Of a DNA stretch of 64,000 nt, positions 16,981 through 24,916 are shown piece after piece (the first letter of the stretch is position 1; every line of letters begins with the position of its first letter). The notes under the pieces were generated by a model. It saw only the letters and a list, made by a program, of their open reading frames with translations, was not told the origin of the DNA and did not search any database. Location: positions 79,702-143,701 of IMG/VR virus record IMGVR_UViG_3300037485_001282; one strand, 5' to 3'. The stretch comes from a virus. The position numbers and the translations under genes are program-made.

Positions 16981-17820
16981 ATGGAAAAATTCAAAGATTT
17001 TTACGCCACCAATGATGATAAATCACTTTTTAAAAAAATTGATGTGGTGCTATTTTTGGGTGATTATGATCCTATTACTAAAGACGAATACAGTAGAATA
17101 AAACAATTCATATCTGAAGTAGTTAGAAGCCCAACACATATTTCAAAATTTTCCGAAAAAGTTGACGTTGGGTTGTTAATAAACTGTGAAAAGATAGACG
17201 CTAAACTAGAAACCAGAAACAATAATGATTTAAACTTTGAAGAAAAAAACTATATAACAACTAAAATATTCGGTTTAAAGTGTTATCCAGTCAATTTAGA
17301 CAAGTTGTTTATTTCTAGTCTTTTAGAAACAGATGATAGCGGGGATACCGAAAAGTATATTTCGGAAATTACAGATCAATTAAAAAAATATTTTCATAAA
17401 CAAAACATACTTATAGTATTAAGTCACACAGATAGAAACTTTGAAGAGGTATTGTTCAGAATAAAAGAAATAGTTTCTTCAGATAACATCAATATTGACT
17501 TTTTGATTTTTAACCATAAACCAGAGATTAATGAGCTAGGTCTTCCATTTGATGGAAAACTAATTAAGTCTGTGGTTTTGTTGGACTATGAAAAACCAAA
17601 TCCAGAAGACTTAAAGGCATTTTCAGCTAAAAATGGACTATTAGATTACGTTGACGAAATACGAAAAATACATTTTAAATCACTAGGTAATAATTATTCT
17701 TTAATTTTTGAGTTGCTTTTCCCTGACTTGCAGTTTTATGTAAACGAAAAAAGTGATACTAAAGAATCTAATTGTAAATTTTTAATGGATTTACTACGCA
17801 ATATGTATCTGAAAAAGTGA
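16981..17820 (+). CDS. Nucleotidyltransferase-like protein, probably catalytically degenerate
   Basis: This 279-residue protein begins, after about 25 residues, with VVLFLGDYDPITKDEYSRIK. That resembles the first strand, loop and helix of HIGH-motif nucleotidyltransferases (F-G-R-F-x-P-x-T-x-G-H), but the HxGH histidines are missing (ITKDEY). The later alternation of strands and helices (ILIVLSHTDRNFEEV, IDFLIFNHKPEI) fits a Rossmann-like fold. A structural or nucleotide-binding role seems more likely than catalysis. The ATG at 16981 is preferred over an upstream TTG because GAGAGG lies before it and the late promoter is at the right distance. Confidence 0.55.
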   Translation: MEKFKDFYATNDDKSLFKKIDVVLFLGDYDPITKDEYSRIKQFISEVVRSPTHISKFSEKVDVGLLINCEKIDAKLETRNNNDLNFEEKNYITTKIFGLKCYPVNLDKLFISSLLETDDSGDTEKYISEITDQLKKYFHKQNILIVLSHTDRNFEEVLFRIKEIVSSDNINIDFLIFNHKPEINELGLPFDGKLIKSVVLLDYEKPNPEDLKAFSAKNGLLDYVDEIRKIHFKSLGNNYSLIFELLFPDLQFYVNEKSDTKESNCKFLMDLLRNMYLKK

Positions 17821-17827
17821 TTAACTT

Positions 17828-17835
17828 TATAAATA
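17828..17835 (+). promoter_or_regulatory. T4-type late promoter
   Basis: Exact TATAAATA 22 bases before the ATG at 17858. Confidence 0.85.
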
Positions 17836-17857
17836 ACTATTAATTCAGGAGATGCCA

Positions 17858-19390
17858 ATGAAATGCCCCTTTTGCGGTTCCAATAAATTAGAAGAGACTG
17901 CTAACTTTAATGAGTTTTCTTGTAAACTATGTAATTGTGAGTTTAGAGACGAGAAACCAGGATACACGACATTCGAGGAAGGGAAATACGAAAACTTCTG
18001 CGAAAATGTTGCTGACTGTGTACTACAAGAAGCATCTGGCGGCATAACTCACGTTATAAACGCTATAGCAAAAGAAGCATCTCAGGCTGGAATCGAATAT
18101 ATTGACATTCCTATTGAAAGACTTCAGGATCTTTATGAGTCGGTTAAAAATGAATCTAGTTTGGGCATCATAGATTCGTTCGACCTCAAGTATATTAAAG
18201 AAGGAATGGATAAGTTTATCGTATTGGGTGAGAATATCCTTAAGAGAACCGATTTAGAAATCAATATGGAAAGATTTTCTTACTTGAAGGAAAACCAATT
18301 ATCCACTATTTCAGTTAAGCCACTTGGTCCTGTGGGCGGCGGAAAAAGAAAAGAAGTTATTGCTGGTGCTGTTGAAGAAGAAATAACTCCTGAAGTTAAT
18401 ATAGTCGATGATGAAACAATAGAAGCAATAGCAGATGATAGTTTAGATGAATTAAAATCAATGTATAGCGATTCTCCAGAAGGAACCTTTGATTTCGAGA
18501 TACAATATATCATTGAAGTTGCCAAAAAATATTGGCCAGAGATCGAAACATATTCTCCCGAAACTTTAGACAAAATAAAGACAGTTTTAGACCAAAAAGC
18601 AAATGCTGGATCAAGTCAAGATTTCACAGAAAATGAAGGTGACATTGATACATCTAACATGCATAATTGGGTGTCTATAATTGGTGATGTTGCGATGGAA
18701 GTAGAAGACAAAATTAGAAATCCAGACCATCAAATGACAGCAGATGAAGCAAGAGGTTTAATAAGACAAGAAGCTATTAAGATGGGGGTCAGTGAGAATA
18801 AGGTTGACGAGCAGTTTATTGATAGAGTTATTAAGTACATTAAATCTAGATCATATGAAGAGTTTGGTCCTGGTGAACTTGACTGGTTAGATGACCGAAG
18901 TATAAAAGAAACCCCAAATTATTCTGGAGACACAGACTTATCTCATTTATCATCAGTTGGGTCAGACGAAGATCCTAATTCACCAGAAGCCCAAGGAATA
19001 GAAGACGATTCTGAGTTTTACGATGATAAGATTGGTGGAGTTAGTGATTTTGCTTCTGATATTAAAGAACCAAAGAATCCAATTGATATTGATTCGGCTA
19101 TTACTATTATCAAATCAGAGGGACTACAAGACGATTTGGAGATTTATAAGCGTCTATTGGAACTAGTAGGTAATATTAGTGGCGAAGAAGCAGATAAAGT
19201 ATTAGATACTGTTAGAGGTATTTCTGTTGGAGTTCGAGAAGATAGTCTAACTGGAACTGGAATTGGAGACGGAACCAACGATATTGGCGCTAATCCAGAT
19301 GAGTTAGATATAGATGAATCCAATTTAATGGAAGCAGTCGAACATATAGTTTCTAAAGCAACTAAGGTAGAAGAACTAAGGGATCTATGA
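17858..19390 (+). CDS. Zinc-ribbon-headed acidic late protein of unknown function
   Basis: This 510-residue protein begins with a zinc ribbon: CPFCGS near residues 3-8 and CKLCNC near 22-27. The rest is acidic and unrecognised, with probable helical segments (VAKKYWPEIETYSPETLDKI, then DEARGLIRQEAIKMGVSENK) joined by Asp/Ser-rich linkers. I chose the ATG at 17858 because AGGAG lies six bases before it; the ATG two codons earlier touches that site. A strong late promoter suggests a virion or assembly role. Its stop overlaps the next start (ATGA), so the pair is translationally coupled. Confidence 0.7.
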   Translation: MKCPFCGSNKLEETANFNEFSCKLCNCEFRDEKPGYTTFEEGKYENFCENVADCVLQEASGGITHVINAIAKEASQAGIEYIDIPIERLQDLYESVKNESSLGIIDSFDLKYIKEGMDKFIVLGENILKRTDLEINMERFSYLKENQLSTISVKPLGPVGGGKRKEVIAGAVEEEITPEVNIVDDETIEAIADDSLDELKSMYSDSPEGTFDFEIQYIIEVAKKYWPEIETYSPETLDKIKTVLDQKANAGSSQDFTENEGDIDTSNMHNWVSIIGDVAMEVEDKIRNPDHQMTADEARGLIRQEAIKMGVSENKVDEQFIDRVIKYIKSRSYEEFGPGELDWLDDRSIKETPNYSGDTDLSHLSSVGSDEDPNSPEAQGIEDDSEFYDDKIGGVSDFASDIKEPKNPIDIDSAITIIKSEGLQDDLEIYKRLLELVGNISGEEADKVLDTVRGISVGVREDSLTGTGIGDGTNDIGANPDELDIDESNLMEAVEHIVSKATKVEELRDL

Positions 19391-20928
19391 AAAGAGTCGA
19401 TGAAGCGGATAAAAATGATAAAGAGACTATAGGCGGTCCCGCTGGTTCTGTAGTGGGACGAGGAGCATCTGCTGTTGGTGGTGCTTTAAAAACAGTTGGA
19501 ACAGCTTTTAAAAAAGATATATTTAAGAATGCTGGTGAAATAGAGAGCGTTGTTGATGCTGTATGGGATAGATTATCACAAGACCCAGAGTTTATGCGTA
19601 AGCATGGTAGAATTAAAGGTAAATTTGATAAAGCTAAAGATATTAAAGAAGTTATTTTGATAATTAAAAATGACCAACGTGGATCTGTTGATTTTTTGGT
19701 TTCAACAATACAGCATTCTTATGGAAAATTTACTAAAAATAAAATAGAAACAGCTAGAGGTTGGCTCCGAAGTTATTTAAAGGCCGATGGACCTGGATTT
19801 AATCAACTCAGTAAACAAGAACAAGATAATATAAACCAAACAATAGAAAATGTATTAAAAGCAGCATTTCCAGCGGAATATGTGCCACCAAAAAATACAA
19901 ACCAACCACAAAAAAAATCTAAAAAAGCTACACAGCCAAAACAAAATCAGCCAGCGCCAGTAATAAATAAGCCAGCAAAGCCAATACCAGAGGAACGCAA
20001 CATGACATTTAAATCATTTTTCGAATCAGAAAATATCAAGGAAGAAGAAGATATTCAGAAACTTGATGCTGAAGTAAATAAAGACAAAGAAAAACTAGCG
20101 GATACTCAGGTAAAGAAAGCCCAAGCGATTCAAAAAGTTACTAAGGATAATATCGCAAAGAGTACCAATAAAAAGGAAGAAAATCCTTTAGCTGAAGGTG
20201 TATATGCTGGAGCCGATGGTATCAATAAAAAGATTCCATTTACTCAAGACCCACTCCTAAAGAAAGCAGAAGACTCCAAAGAAAAAGAAGATCCTATTAA
20301 AGATGCTGGTGAAGAAAGACGTAAGAAACTCGAAAGAATAACGAAGGAATTACAAGAATTGGCAAATGAAGTTTCTTCAGATGTAAACTCAAATATTAAC
20401 GAAGAACCACCATTAAGTGTATTAGCCGCTAAAGAGAAATTTGCTTTAGATGAAGCGGCACATCAATGGGAACAAATGCAATGTGCAATGGGTGAATGCG
20501 GAGTCGAGAATCAACTTCCAGTAGAAATAACTGCCCAAAGTATGATTGATTCTGGTGAGTTTAATAATGCTGGGTTAGAACAAAGCGAAACTACAGCACA
20601 AGTAGCTGATAGAGCAAGTATTTACGGATTTATTAAGAGTAATAATCTAACAGGAATCCCAAGAGACCAATCATTGAATATCCTTTTAGGTCAATTCGGA
20701 AACTCATCCACAGAACTTTCACAAATTTTAAGTGACGCTATCTTATCTGATGGCGAACCTTCCGATATTGATAACTCTTATGGTTACACAGATTCACTCA
20801 GACAAATCAGTTCCCCAGAAGTACAACCTGCTCCAGTTGATTGGGATGACTCCGAAAGAAGCCACCTTAATAGACTCCAGGATACTTGGAAGGACATGGA
20901 AGCTAAATTTAACTTAAAAGATCTTTGA
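19387..20928 (+). CDS. Late protein of unknown function, charged with low-complexity middle
   Basis: This 513-residue protein is not recognised. A glycine and alanine rich N-terminus (GGPAGSVVGRGASAVGGALK) is followed by a helical domain to about 160. A Pro/Lys/Gln linker runs from about 175 to 205, then a highly charged coiled-coil-like region, then a C-terminal domain with MQCAMGECG. Inside the gene, GAGGAAC followed by ATG at 20001 could start a shorter product (MTFKSFFESENIK), but this is only a possibility. It is coupled to the zinc-ribbon gene by an ATGA overlap. Confidence 0.65.
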   Translation: MKRVDEADKNDKETIGGPAGSVVGRGASAVGGALKTVGTAFKKDIFKNAGEIESVVDAVWDRLSQDPEFMRKHGRIKGKFDKAKDIKEVILIIKNDQRGSVDFLVSTIQHSYGKFTKNKIETARGWLRSYLKADGPGFNQLSKQEQDNINQTIENVLKAAFPAEYVPPKNTNQPQKKSKKATQPKQNQPAPVINKPAKPIPEERNMTFKSFFESENIKEEEDIQKLDAEVNKDKEKLADTQVKKAQAIQKVTKDNIAKSTNKKEENPLAEGVYAGADGINKKIPFTQDPLLKKAEDSKEKEDPIKDAGEERRKKLERITKELQELANEVSSDVNSNINEEPPLSVLAAKEKFALDEAAHQWEQMQCAMGECGVENQLPVEITAQSMIDSGEFNNAGLEQSETTAQVADRASIYGFIKSNNLTGIPRDQSLNILLGQFGNSSTELSQILSDAILSDGEPSDIDNSYGYTDSLRQISSPEVQPAPVDWDDSERSHLNRLQDTWKDMEAKFNLKDL

Positions 20929-20951
20929 GTTCCCGATATAATAGGGACTCA
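20926..20951 (+). promoter_or_regulatory. Perfect -10 box inside an inverted repeat (possible operator)
   Basis: TATAAT (20937-20942) is flanked by TGAGTTCCC (20926-20934) and GGGACTCA (20944-20951), an inverted repeat with one bulged base. The -35 region is weak (TTAAAA). It lies 12 bases before the nuclease ATG at 20963 and could be an operator or a hairpin in the leader. Confidence 0.45.
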
Positions 20952-20962
20952 AAGGAACTAAA

Positions 20963-21565
20963 ATGGATCTAGATTTAGAAGAAGCACCTGAAAGTCCCTA
21001 TAATAAGGAACCTAAGCCAAGAGTAAATTCTAAGAAAAAAGGCAATAGATGGGAACTTCAGTTAACGAAGATCCTTGGAGAAATCTTTGGAGATGAGTTC
21101 CGAAGAGTTCCTATGTCTGGTGCCTTTTGTGGTGGAATAAATAGATTTAGAAACCAATCAGTAAATCAAGATGCTAAAAATGCTCTAACAGGTGACTTAA
21201 TAGTTCCTACTTGGTTCCCTTTCTCAGTCGAAGCAAAGAACTATGAAGATTCTCCTAAGATGCATAATCTGTTATCTATAGGAGATAAAGATTTAGATAA
21301 GTGGATCGAACAGGCAAAAGAAGAATCTAAAATGTCCAAAAGAGACTGGATAGTTATTTTTAATATAACATCTAAACGAAGAAGCTTTGTCGCTGTAGAT
21401 TATAAAAAGTTCCTAGAAGTTACTAAAAGTTCCTTGAGTTCCTCTATAGTTTATAAAGATACTATAATATTTGATATGGAAGATTTTCTAAATAAAATGG
21501 CTATATATTACTTTCCAGAAAATTGGCGCGAAATAAGAGACTCCAATAAAATTAAAAATATTTAA
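20963..21565 (+). CDS. PD-(D/E)XK nuclease, Holliday-junction-resolvase-like
   Basis: This 200-residue protein has the pattern of archaeal-type Holliday junction resolvases and related phage nucleases. It has KGNRWELQLTKIL with Glu31, then FRRVPMSGAF, then GDLIV with Asp78, then VEAKNY with Glu90 and Lys92. These make the E-D-ExK metal site. A resolvase or debranching role in packaging or recombination is likely; T4 uses an unrelated enzyme (gp49). The start has AAAGGAACT before it. A possible operator-like promoter lies just upstream. Confidence 0.75.
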   Translation: MDLDLEEAPESPYNKEPKPRVNSKKKGNRWELQLTKILGEIFGDEFRRVPMSGAFCGGINRFRNQSVNQDAKNALTGDLIVPTWFPFSVEAKNYEDSPKMHNLLSIGDKDLDKWIEQAKEESKMSKRDWIVIFNITSKRRSFVAVDYKKFLEVTKSSLSSSIVYKDTIIFDMEDFLNKMAIYYFPENWREIRDSNKIKNI

Positions 21566-21571
21566 CTCTAT

Positions 21572-21579
21572 TATAAATA
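21572..21579 (+). promoter_or_regulatory. T4-type late promoter
   Basis: Exact TATAAATA 20 bases before the ATG at 21600. Confidence 0.85.
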
Positions 21580-21599
21580 ATAGTCACTAGGAGCAAAAA

Positions 21600-22241
21600 A
21601 TGATTATAAATGATGTTGATTTAAATAAAGCATATGCGCTAATTGAAGCTGCTGAATACGGCACTAAAAAGGTTGAAGTTAAGAAAGACGAAGGAGCTAA
21701 AGATGCTCCTAAGAAATTCGAAGCAGATGCAACTGTTAAGGCTGAGAAAAATAAGAGAGACGAAAAAGCATCTAAAGCTCCTCAGAAGTTCGAAGGAAAT
21801 AAAGATACTGCTGGTGACAAGAAGAACGAAAAAGATAAAGAAGGCGCAAAAGATGCTCCTAAGAAATACGAAACAGTTAAAGAATTTCAACAAAGACTCA
21901 AGGAATCCCTTGGGCTTTTAGATAATCTAAAAAAAACAAGTGAAATAACTGAGACTGCTTTAGTTCCACCAGATAATGGTTCACAAGCTGGACCATATAA
22001 ATTTAGAGGAACTTCAGCAAAACCATTTATTAATGCTGTTTTGAGTTATTCATATGAAGGAGCCGAGCCATGTATGGTAGTTGCTAACGTTGCTACTAAA
22101 GAAGGAATGGCTACTTATAAATATAGAGTGTCTTTAAATGAGTTTGTAGAGTATATAAATGGAATTGATTCTGGTGCATTAAATATTGGAAAAGTAATGG
22201 CTGACATCAAAGATAAATTAATTTCCAAAGATTTAGTATAA
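21600..22241 (+). CDS. Late protein with GAKDAPKKFE repeats, probable virion component
   Basis: This 213-residue protein has a lysine-rich repeat region (about 25-95) in which GAKDAPKKFE, SKAPQKFEG and GAKDAPKKYE recur. A short helix, EFQQRLKESLGLL, follows, then a C-terminal domain of about 100 residues. Near the N-terminus LIEAAE fits the L/I-x-E cleavage pattern of the T4 prohead protease, so it might be a processed internal head protein; that is inference. The next gene shares the repeat and helix motifs, so the two are relatives. TAGGAG precedes the start. Confidence 0.65.
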   Translation: MIINDVDLNKAYALIEAAEYGTKKVEVKKDEGAKDAPKKFEADATVKAEKNKRDEKASKAPQKFEGNKDTAGDKKNEKDKEGAKDAPKKYETVKEFQQRLKESLGLLDNLKKTSEITETALVPPDNGSQAGPYKFRGTSAKPFINAVLSYSYEGAEPCMVVANVATKEGMATYKYRVSLNEFVEYINGIDSGALNIGKVMADIKDKLISKDLV

Positions 22242-22244
22242 ATA
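22237..22244 (+). promoter_or_regulatory. T4-type late promoter
   Basis: Exact TATAAATA overlapping the upstream stop codon, 22 bases before the ATG at 22267. Confidence 0.85.
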
Positions 22245-22266
22245 AATAACGAAGAAGGAATAACCC

Positions 22267-22725
22267 ATGGAAAAAGCAAAAACCCTCGTTGATATTATCA
22301 AAGAACGCCAAGCCCTTAAAGAATCCGAAACGATTAAAGGCGCTACAAATTCTGGTAAATCAACCCTCAAAGACGAAGAAGGTGGTTCCAAGCCAGCAGA
22401 AGGCGCAACTGTTAAACCAGTTACCGCTGGAGATGGCGTAAAGGACGCACCAAAAGATTTCACCCCAAAGAATGGTGACATCGGCAACACCAAATCAGTT
22501 GCCCGTGAAGAAGGCGCTAAAGCAGGCGTAAAGGAAACTGGAGAAGGCGATAAGAACATCGGCAATAAAGCCGCTGTCGAAGGAGCCAAGCCAGTTGATC
22601 GTAAAGAAGGCGCTGGGGGTGCCCCAAAGGAATTCTTAGCTGATTTCCGTAAGCAAGTCCGTTCAGCCCTCGGTCTCCCTTTAGATTCCGAAAAGAACCA
22701 AGGCAACAAGGGTCTCAACAAGTAA
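22267..22725 (+). CDS. Abundant late protein with GxKDAPK motifs, probable virion component
   Basis: This 152-residue protein is disordered-looking, rich in Gly, Lys, Glu and Ala. GVKDAPKDFT and GAGGAPKEF are followed by FRKQVRSALGLPL, matching the motif order of the preceding protein (GAKDAPKKYE then FQQRLKESLGLL). Codon choice is unlike most neighbours: many C-ending codons (GGC, AAC, ACC, GCC), as in the capsid gene gp23. That suggests very high expression. A strong late promoter is in front and a strong terminator behind. An internal or decoration head protein is the best guess; LKES near residue 20 could be a prohead protease site. Confidence 0.65.
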   Translation: MEKAKTLVDIIKERQALKESETIKGATNSGKSTLKDEEGGSKPAEGATVKPVTAGDGVKDAPKDFTPKNGDIGNTKSVAREEGAKAGVKETGEGDKNIGNKAAVEGAKPVDRKEGAGGAPKEFLADFRKQVRSALGLPLDSEKNQGNKGLNK

Positions 22726-22756
22726 TTTTATAAAAATTGATTTAAAGATTTTTTCA

Positions 22757-22791
22757 CCAACGTCAGTTATTTTAATTGACGTTGGTTTTTT
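22757..22791 (+). terminator. Rho-independent terminator
   Basis: CCAACGTCAGTTA and TAATTGACGTTGG pair over 13 bases with a TTT loop, followed by TTTTTT. Its 3' arm contains the -35 box of the next promoter. Confidence 0.9.
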
Positions 22792-22803
22792 GTTTGTTAT
22801 AAT
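22776..22803 (+). promoter_or_regulatory. Sigma70-type promoter for RNase H, overlapping a terminator
   Basis: TTGACG (22776-22781), 16-base spacer, extended -10 TGTTATAAT (TATAAT at 22798-22803), 21 bases before the ATG at 22825. The -35 box is part of the terminator stem at 22757-22791. Confidence 0.75.
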
Positions 22804-22824
22804 GGTCCTCTTCAGGAGACCATT

Positions 22825-23712
22825 ATGAAGAATCTTTTAATAGATATTAGTCCACTTGCTTACAGAACTCTTTTCGCAAATAAAGAAGATTTTAAGATGC
22901 TTGGGGAAAATATTTTAAGACATAATTTACTAGGATCAATTTTTTACTATATTGATAGATTTAAGCCTAATAAAGTTTTTGTTTGCTTCGAATGTGACGG
23001 AAAGAATTGGCGTAAAGAAAAATTCGACTTCTATAAAGCACAACGAAAAGAAGCAAGAGAAAAACAAGATGTTAACTGGGATGAGTTCTATTCGTTCACT
23101 TCTAGTTTCTATAATGAACTAAAAGAAAATTTTCCTTTCTACGTCCTCAAACACAATAAACTAGAAGCAGATGATATTGTTTCTATTCTAGTAAAGAAGT
23201 TTCTAGGTAACGATAATATAATGATTACCAACGACGGTGACTATAAGCAACTATTAAAGTACCCTGGAGTTAAATTTTTCGATTCTATGAAAGGGGTATT
23301 TAATGAATGCGACTCACCTAATAAATTCCTAGAAACTAAAATAATAATGGGCGATAGATCAGATAATATCCCACCAATTAGACCAAGATTCGGTGAGAAA
23401 ACCGCTGAGAAACTTATAGAATCTGAAGAAATTTATAAGATGCTTAAAGAAGTAGATCCAGATGGAAGCCCATGTGAACTAAAAAGAAACTATGATCGTA
23501 ATAAGTTACTAATTGATCTAGAAAATACCCCAAGAGACTTAGTTGAAAGCCTAGAAAATATGGTAGATGAATACCAGCCACCATCAAGTAAATATATGGT
23601 TACTTATTTTAGAACTAAGCGACTCGTAGAACATCTTGGAAATATTTCGAAAATAAGACAAAACTTAGAATCTTTGGTCAGCGAAGAAGCTCAGTTAGAT
23701 TTTGCTTTTTAG
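22825..23712 (+). CDS. rnh: RNase H / 5' nuclease (FEN-1 family)
   Basis: This 295-residue protein fits T4 RNase H (305 residues), which removes RNA primers from lagging-strand fragments. Visible are the N-terminal LLIDISPLAYR, the acidic cluster KLEADDIVS (near 112-119), ITNDGDYKQLL (near 133-143) and MGDRSDNIPP, which holds the metal-binding Asp residues, then a helix-hairpin-helix region FGEKTAEKLI. The C-terminus EEAQLDFAF resembles sliding-clamp binding tails of T4 proteins. CAGGAGACC precedes the ATG. Its 3' end overlaps convergent gp4 by 35 bases. Confidence 0.9.
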   Translation: MKNLLIDISPLAYRTLFANKEDFKMLGENILRHNLLGSIFYYIDRFKPNKVFVCFECDGKNWRKEKFDFYKAQRKEAREKQDVNWDEFYSFTSSFYNELKENFPFYVLKHNKLEADDIVSILVKKFLGNDNIMITNDGDYKQLLKYPGVKFFDSMKGVFNECDSPNKFLETKIIMGDRSDNIPPIRPRFGEKTAEKLIESEEIYKMLKEVDPDGSPCELKRNYDRNKLLIDLENTPRDLVESLENMVDEYQPPSSKYMVTYFRTKRLVEHLGNISKIRQNLESLVSEEAQLDFAF

Positions 23713-24184
23713 CTTCTTTAAAAGATGATCCCTCTAAGTAAATAATCTTAAAATTCCATTTATGTGCCTTACAATAAGCCCTTGCGGCTTCCCATTTGGC
23801 GCTATTGAGAATCCATCGCTCCTGTTGCTCCCTAAGAGTCTTCCGTCGTTTCTTCTCAGTTACGATGGGTGGCTCCGTTTCGTGCTTTGGCTTAATCTCT
23901 ATTAACTCAATCCTAGTCCCCGAAGAATCCCTTATCTTACATAGGAAATCTGGATGATATTTCCAGATAGTTCCTGTTAAGGGATTTAAATAGGGAATCT
24001 CTGGTTTCTCCGAAATCCACTCAAGAACATTGGGGGAATTATCAAGGAACTGGGCCATTTTAAATTCCCAATTGCTACGCAGGAAAGGAAGCGTCTTTCC
24101 TTTATATTTCTCTTTGTTTTTAGGAGAGTAGAATCCCTGGTGTAATTTTGATTTTTTATTTGGAGAAAATCTTAGGTTTGACAT
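23678..24184 (-). CDS. 4: Head completion nuclease gp4 (TnsA-like fold)
   Basis: This 168-residue protein fits T4 gp4 (head completion, formerly gp50/4). SNWEFKMAQFLDNSPNVLEW, then SEKPEIPYLNP, then KYHPDFLCKI and LIEIKPKHE give the E...PD...ExK nuclease pattern shared with TnsA-like enzymes. T4 gp4 acts on filled heads before tail joining. The gene runs opposite to the head operon. The ATG at 24184 lies six bases after a minus-strand late promoter box, with no ribosome site, so its late message would be leaderless. No other upstream start exists. Confidence 0.78.
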   Translation of the reverse strand: MSNLRFSPNKKSKLHQGFYSPKNKEKYKGKTLPFLRSNWEFKMAQFLDNSPNVLEWISEKPEIPYLNPLTGTIWKYHPDFLCKIRDSSGTRIELIEIKPKHETEPPIVTEKKRRKTLREQQERWILNSAKWEAARAYCKAHKWNFKIIYLEGSSFKEAKKQNLTELLR

Positions 24185-24189
24185 ATATT

Positions 24190-24197
24190 TATTTATA
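24190..24197 (-). promoter_or_regulatory. T4-type late promoter, leftward, for gp4
   Basis: The minus strand reads TATAAATA, ending five bases before the gp4 ATG (24184). It is part of a back-to-back pair with 24201-24208. Confidence 0.75.
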
Positions 24198-24200
24198 AAT

Positions 24201-24208
24201 TATAAATA
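24201..24208 (+). promoter_or_regulatory. T4-type late promoter, rightward
   Basis: Exact TATAAATA ending six bases before the ATG at 24215. Transcription should start at or next to the ATG, giving a leaderless message. Confidence 0.8.
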
Positions 24209-24214
24209 GAAGAC

Positions 24215-24913
24215 ATGCGTTCTATCGGAGCAAATGTCTCTTTTAACTTACGTGACCCTAGTGTTCTTACGAACATTAGGGTTTCTTCGTTTATAAATTC
24301 AGCCAACAATGCCAAGGTTGAATTAGATAATAAAAAATATACTAATAATATCTCAGAGGAAATAAGGTCTGGGGAGTTTATTTCTTTTAAACTGAACTCA
24401 CCATTAAAGGAAATTGACCCAACTATAGTAAATACGAGTAGCAAGCAAAATAACTATAACGAAAAGAAACTTATTAATAGATTTGGCATATTTGTTAAAA
24501 GCGAACCTAGAAATAAACAAATTCACTACATTGAACTTAAATTTTACTTAATGAATCAGAAAGACGAAAATAAAAAACTAATAACTCAATCCGAGGGACT
24601 TAACTTCATAGTTAATCAATATATTCCATTTATGTTCAAAACTATAGATGGACTTCAATATGTACTAGATTTCGAAAAATGGGATATTTTAGGGGAAGGT
24701 ATATTAGAACTTAAAAACAACTTCCAATCGTATATGGATATTAATAAGTTACTTCAATCAAAGAACCCAATTCATAAGCACGTTCAAGGATTTTATAGAA
24801 AATTTAATATAAACGACATAAAGCAACTTAAAAAGGTAACTACTATTGACGAGATAAAAGATGAGATGAAAAATATATATGTTTATAATATAGCAGGACA
24901 TAAAGGAAACTAA
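24215..24913 (+). CDS. Late protein of unknown function before the portal gene
   Basis: This 232-residue protein is not recognised. Its position before the portal and behind a late promoter suggests a head or neck role. The first half looks like beta structure (GEFISFKLNSPL, QIHYIELKFYLM); the second half ends in a helical tail. No signal peptide or membrane segment is seen. The ATG lies six bases after the late promoter, and no ribosome site can be found. Three bases separate it from gp20, whose ribosome site (AAAGGAAAC) lies in its last codons. Confidence 0.65.
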   Translation: MRSIGANVSFNLRDPSVLTNIRVSSFINSANNAKVELDNKKYTNNISEEIRSGEFISFKLNSPLKEIDPTIVNTSSKQNNYNEKKLINRFGIFVKSEPRNKQIHYIELKFYLMNQKDENKKLITQSEGLNFIVNQYIPFMFKTIDGLQYVLDFEKWDILGEGILELKNNFQSYMDINKLLQSKNPIHKHVQGFYRKFNINDIKQLKKVTTIDEIKDEMKNIYVYNIAGHKGN

Positions 24914-24916
24914 AAA

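Noticed and set aside
22233-22721. Minus-strand frame of 162 residues opposite the codon-biased gene
   Set aside because: An artefact of the GC-rich third positions of the plus-strand gene; that gene has a late promoter, ribosome site and terminator.
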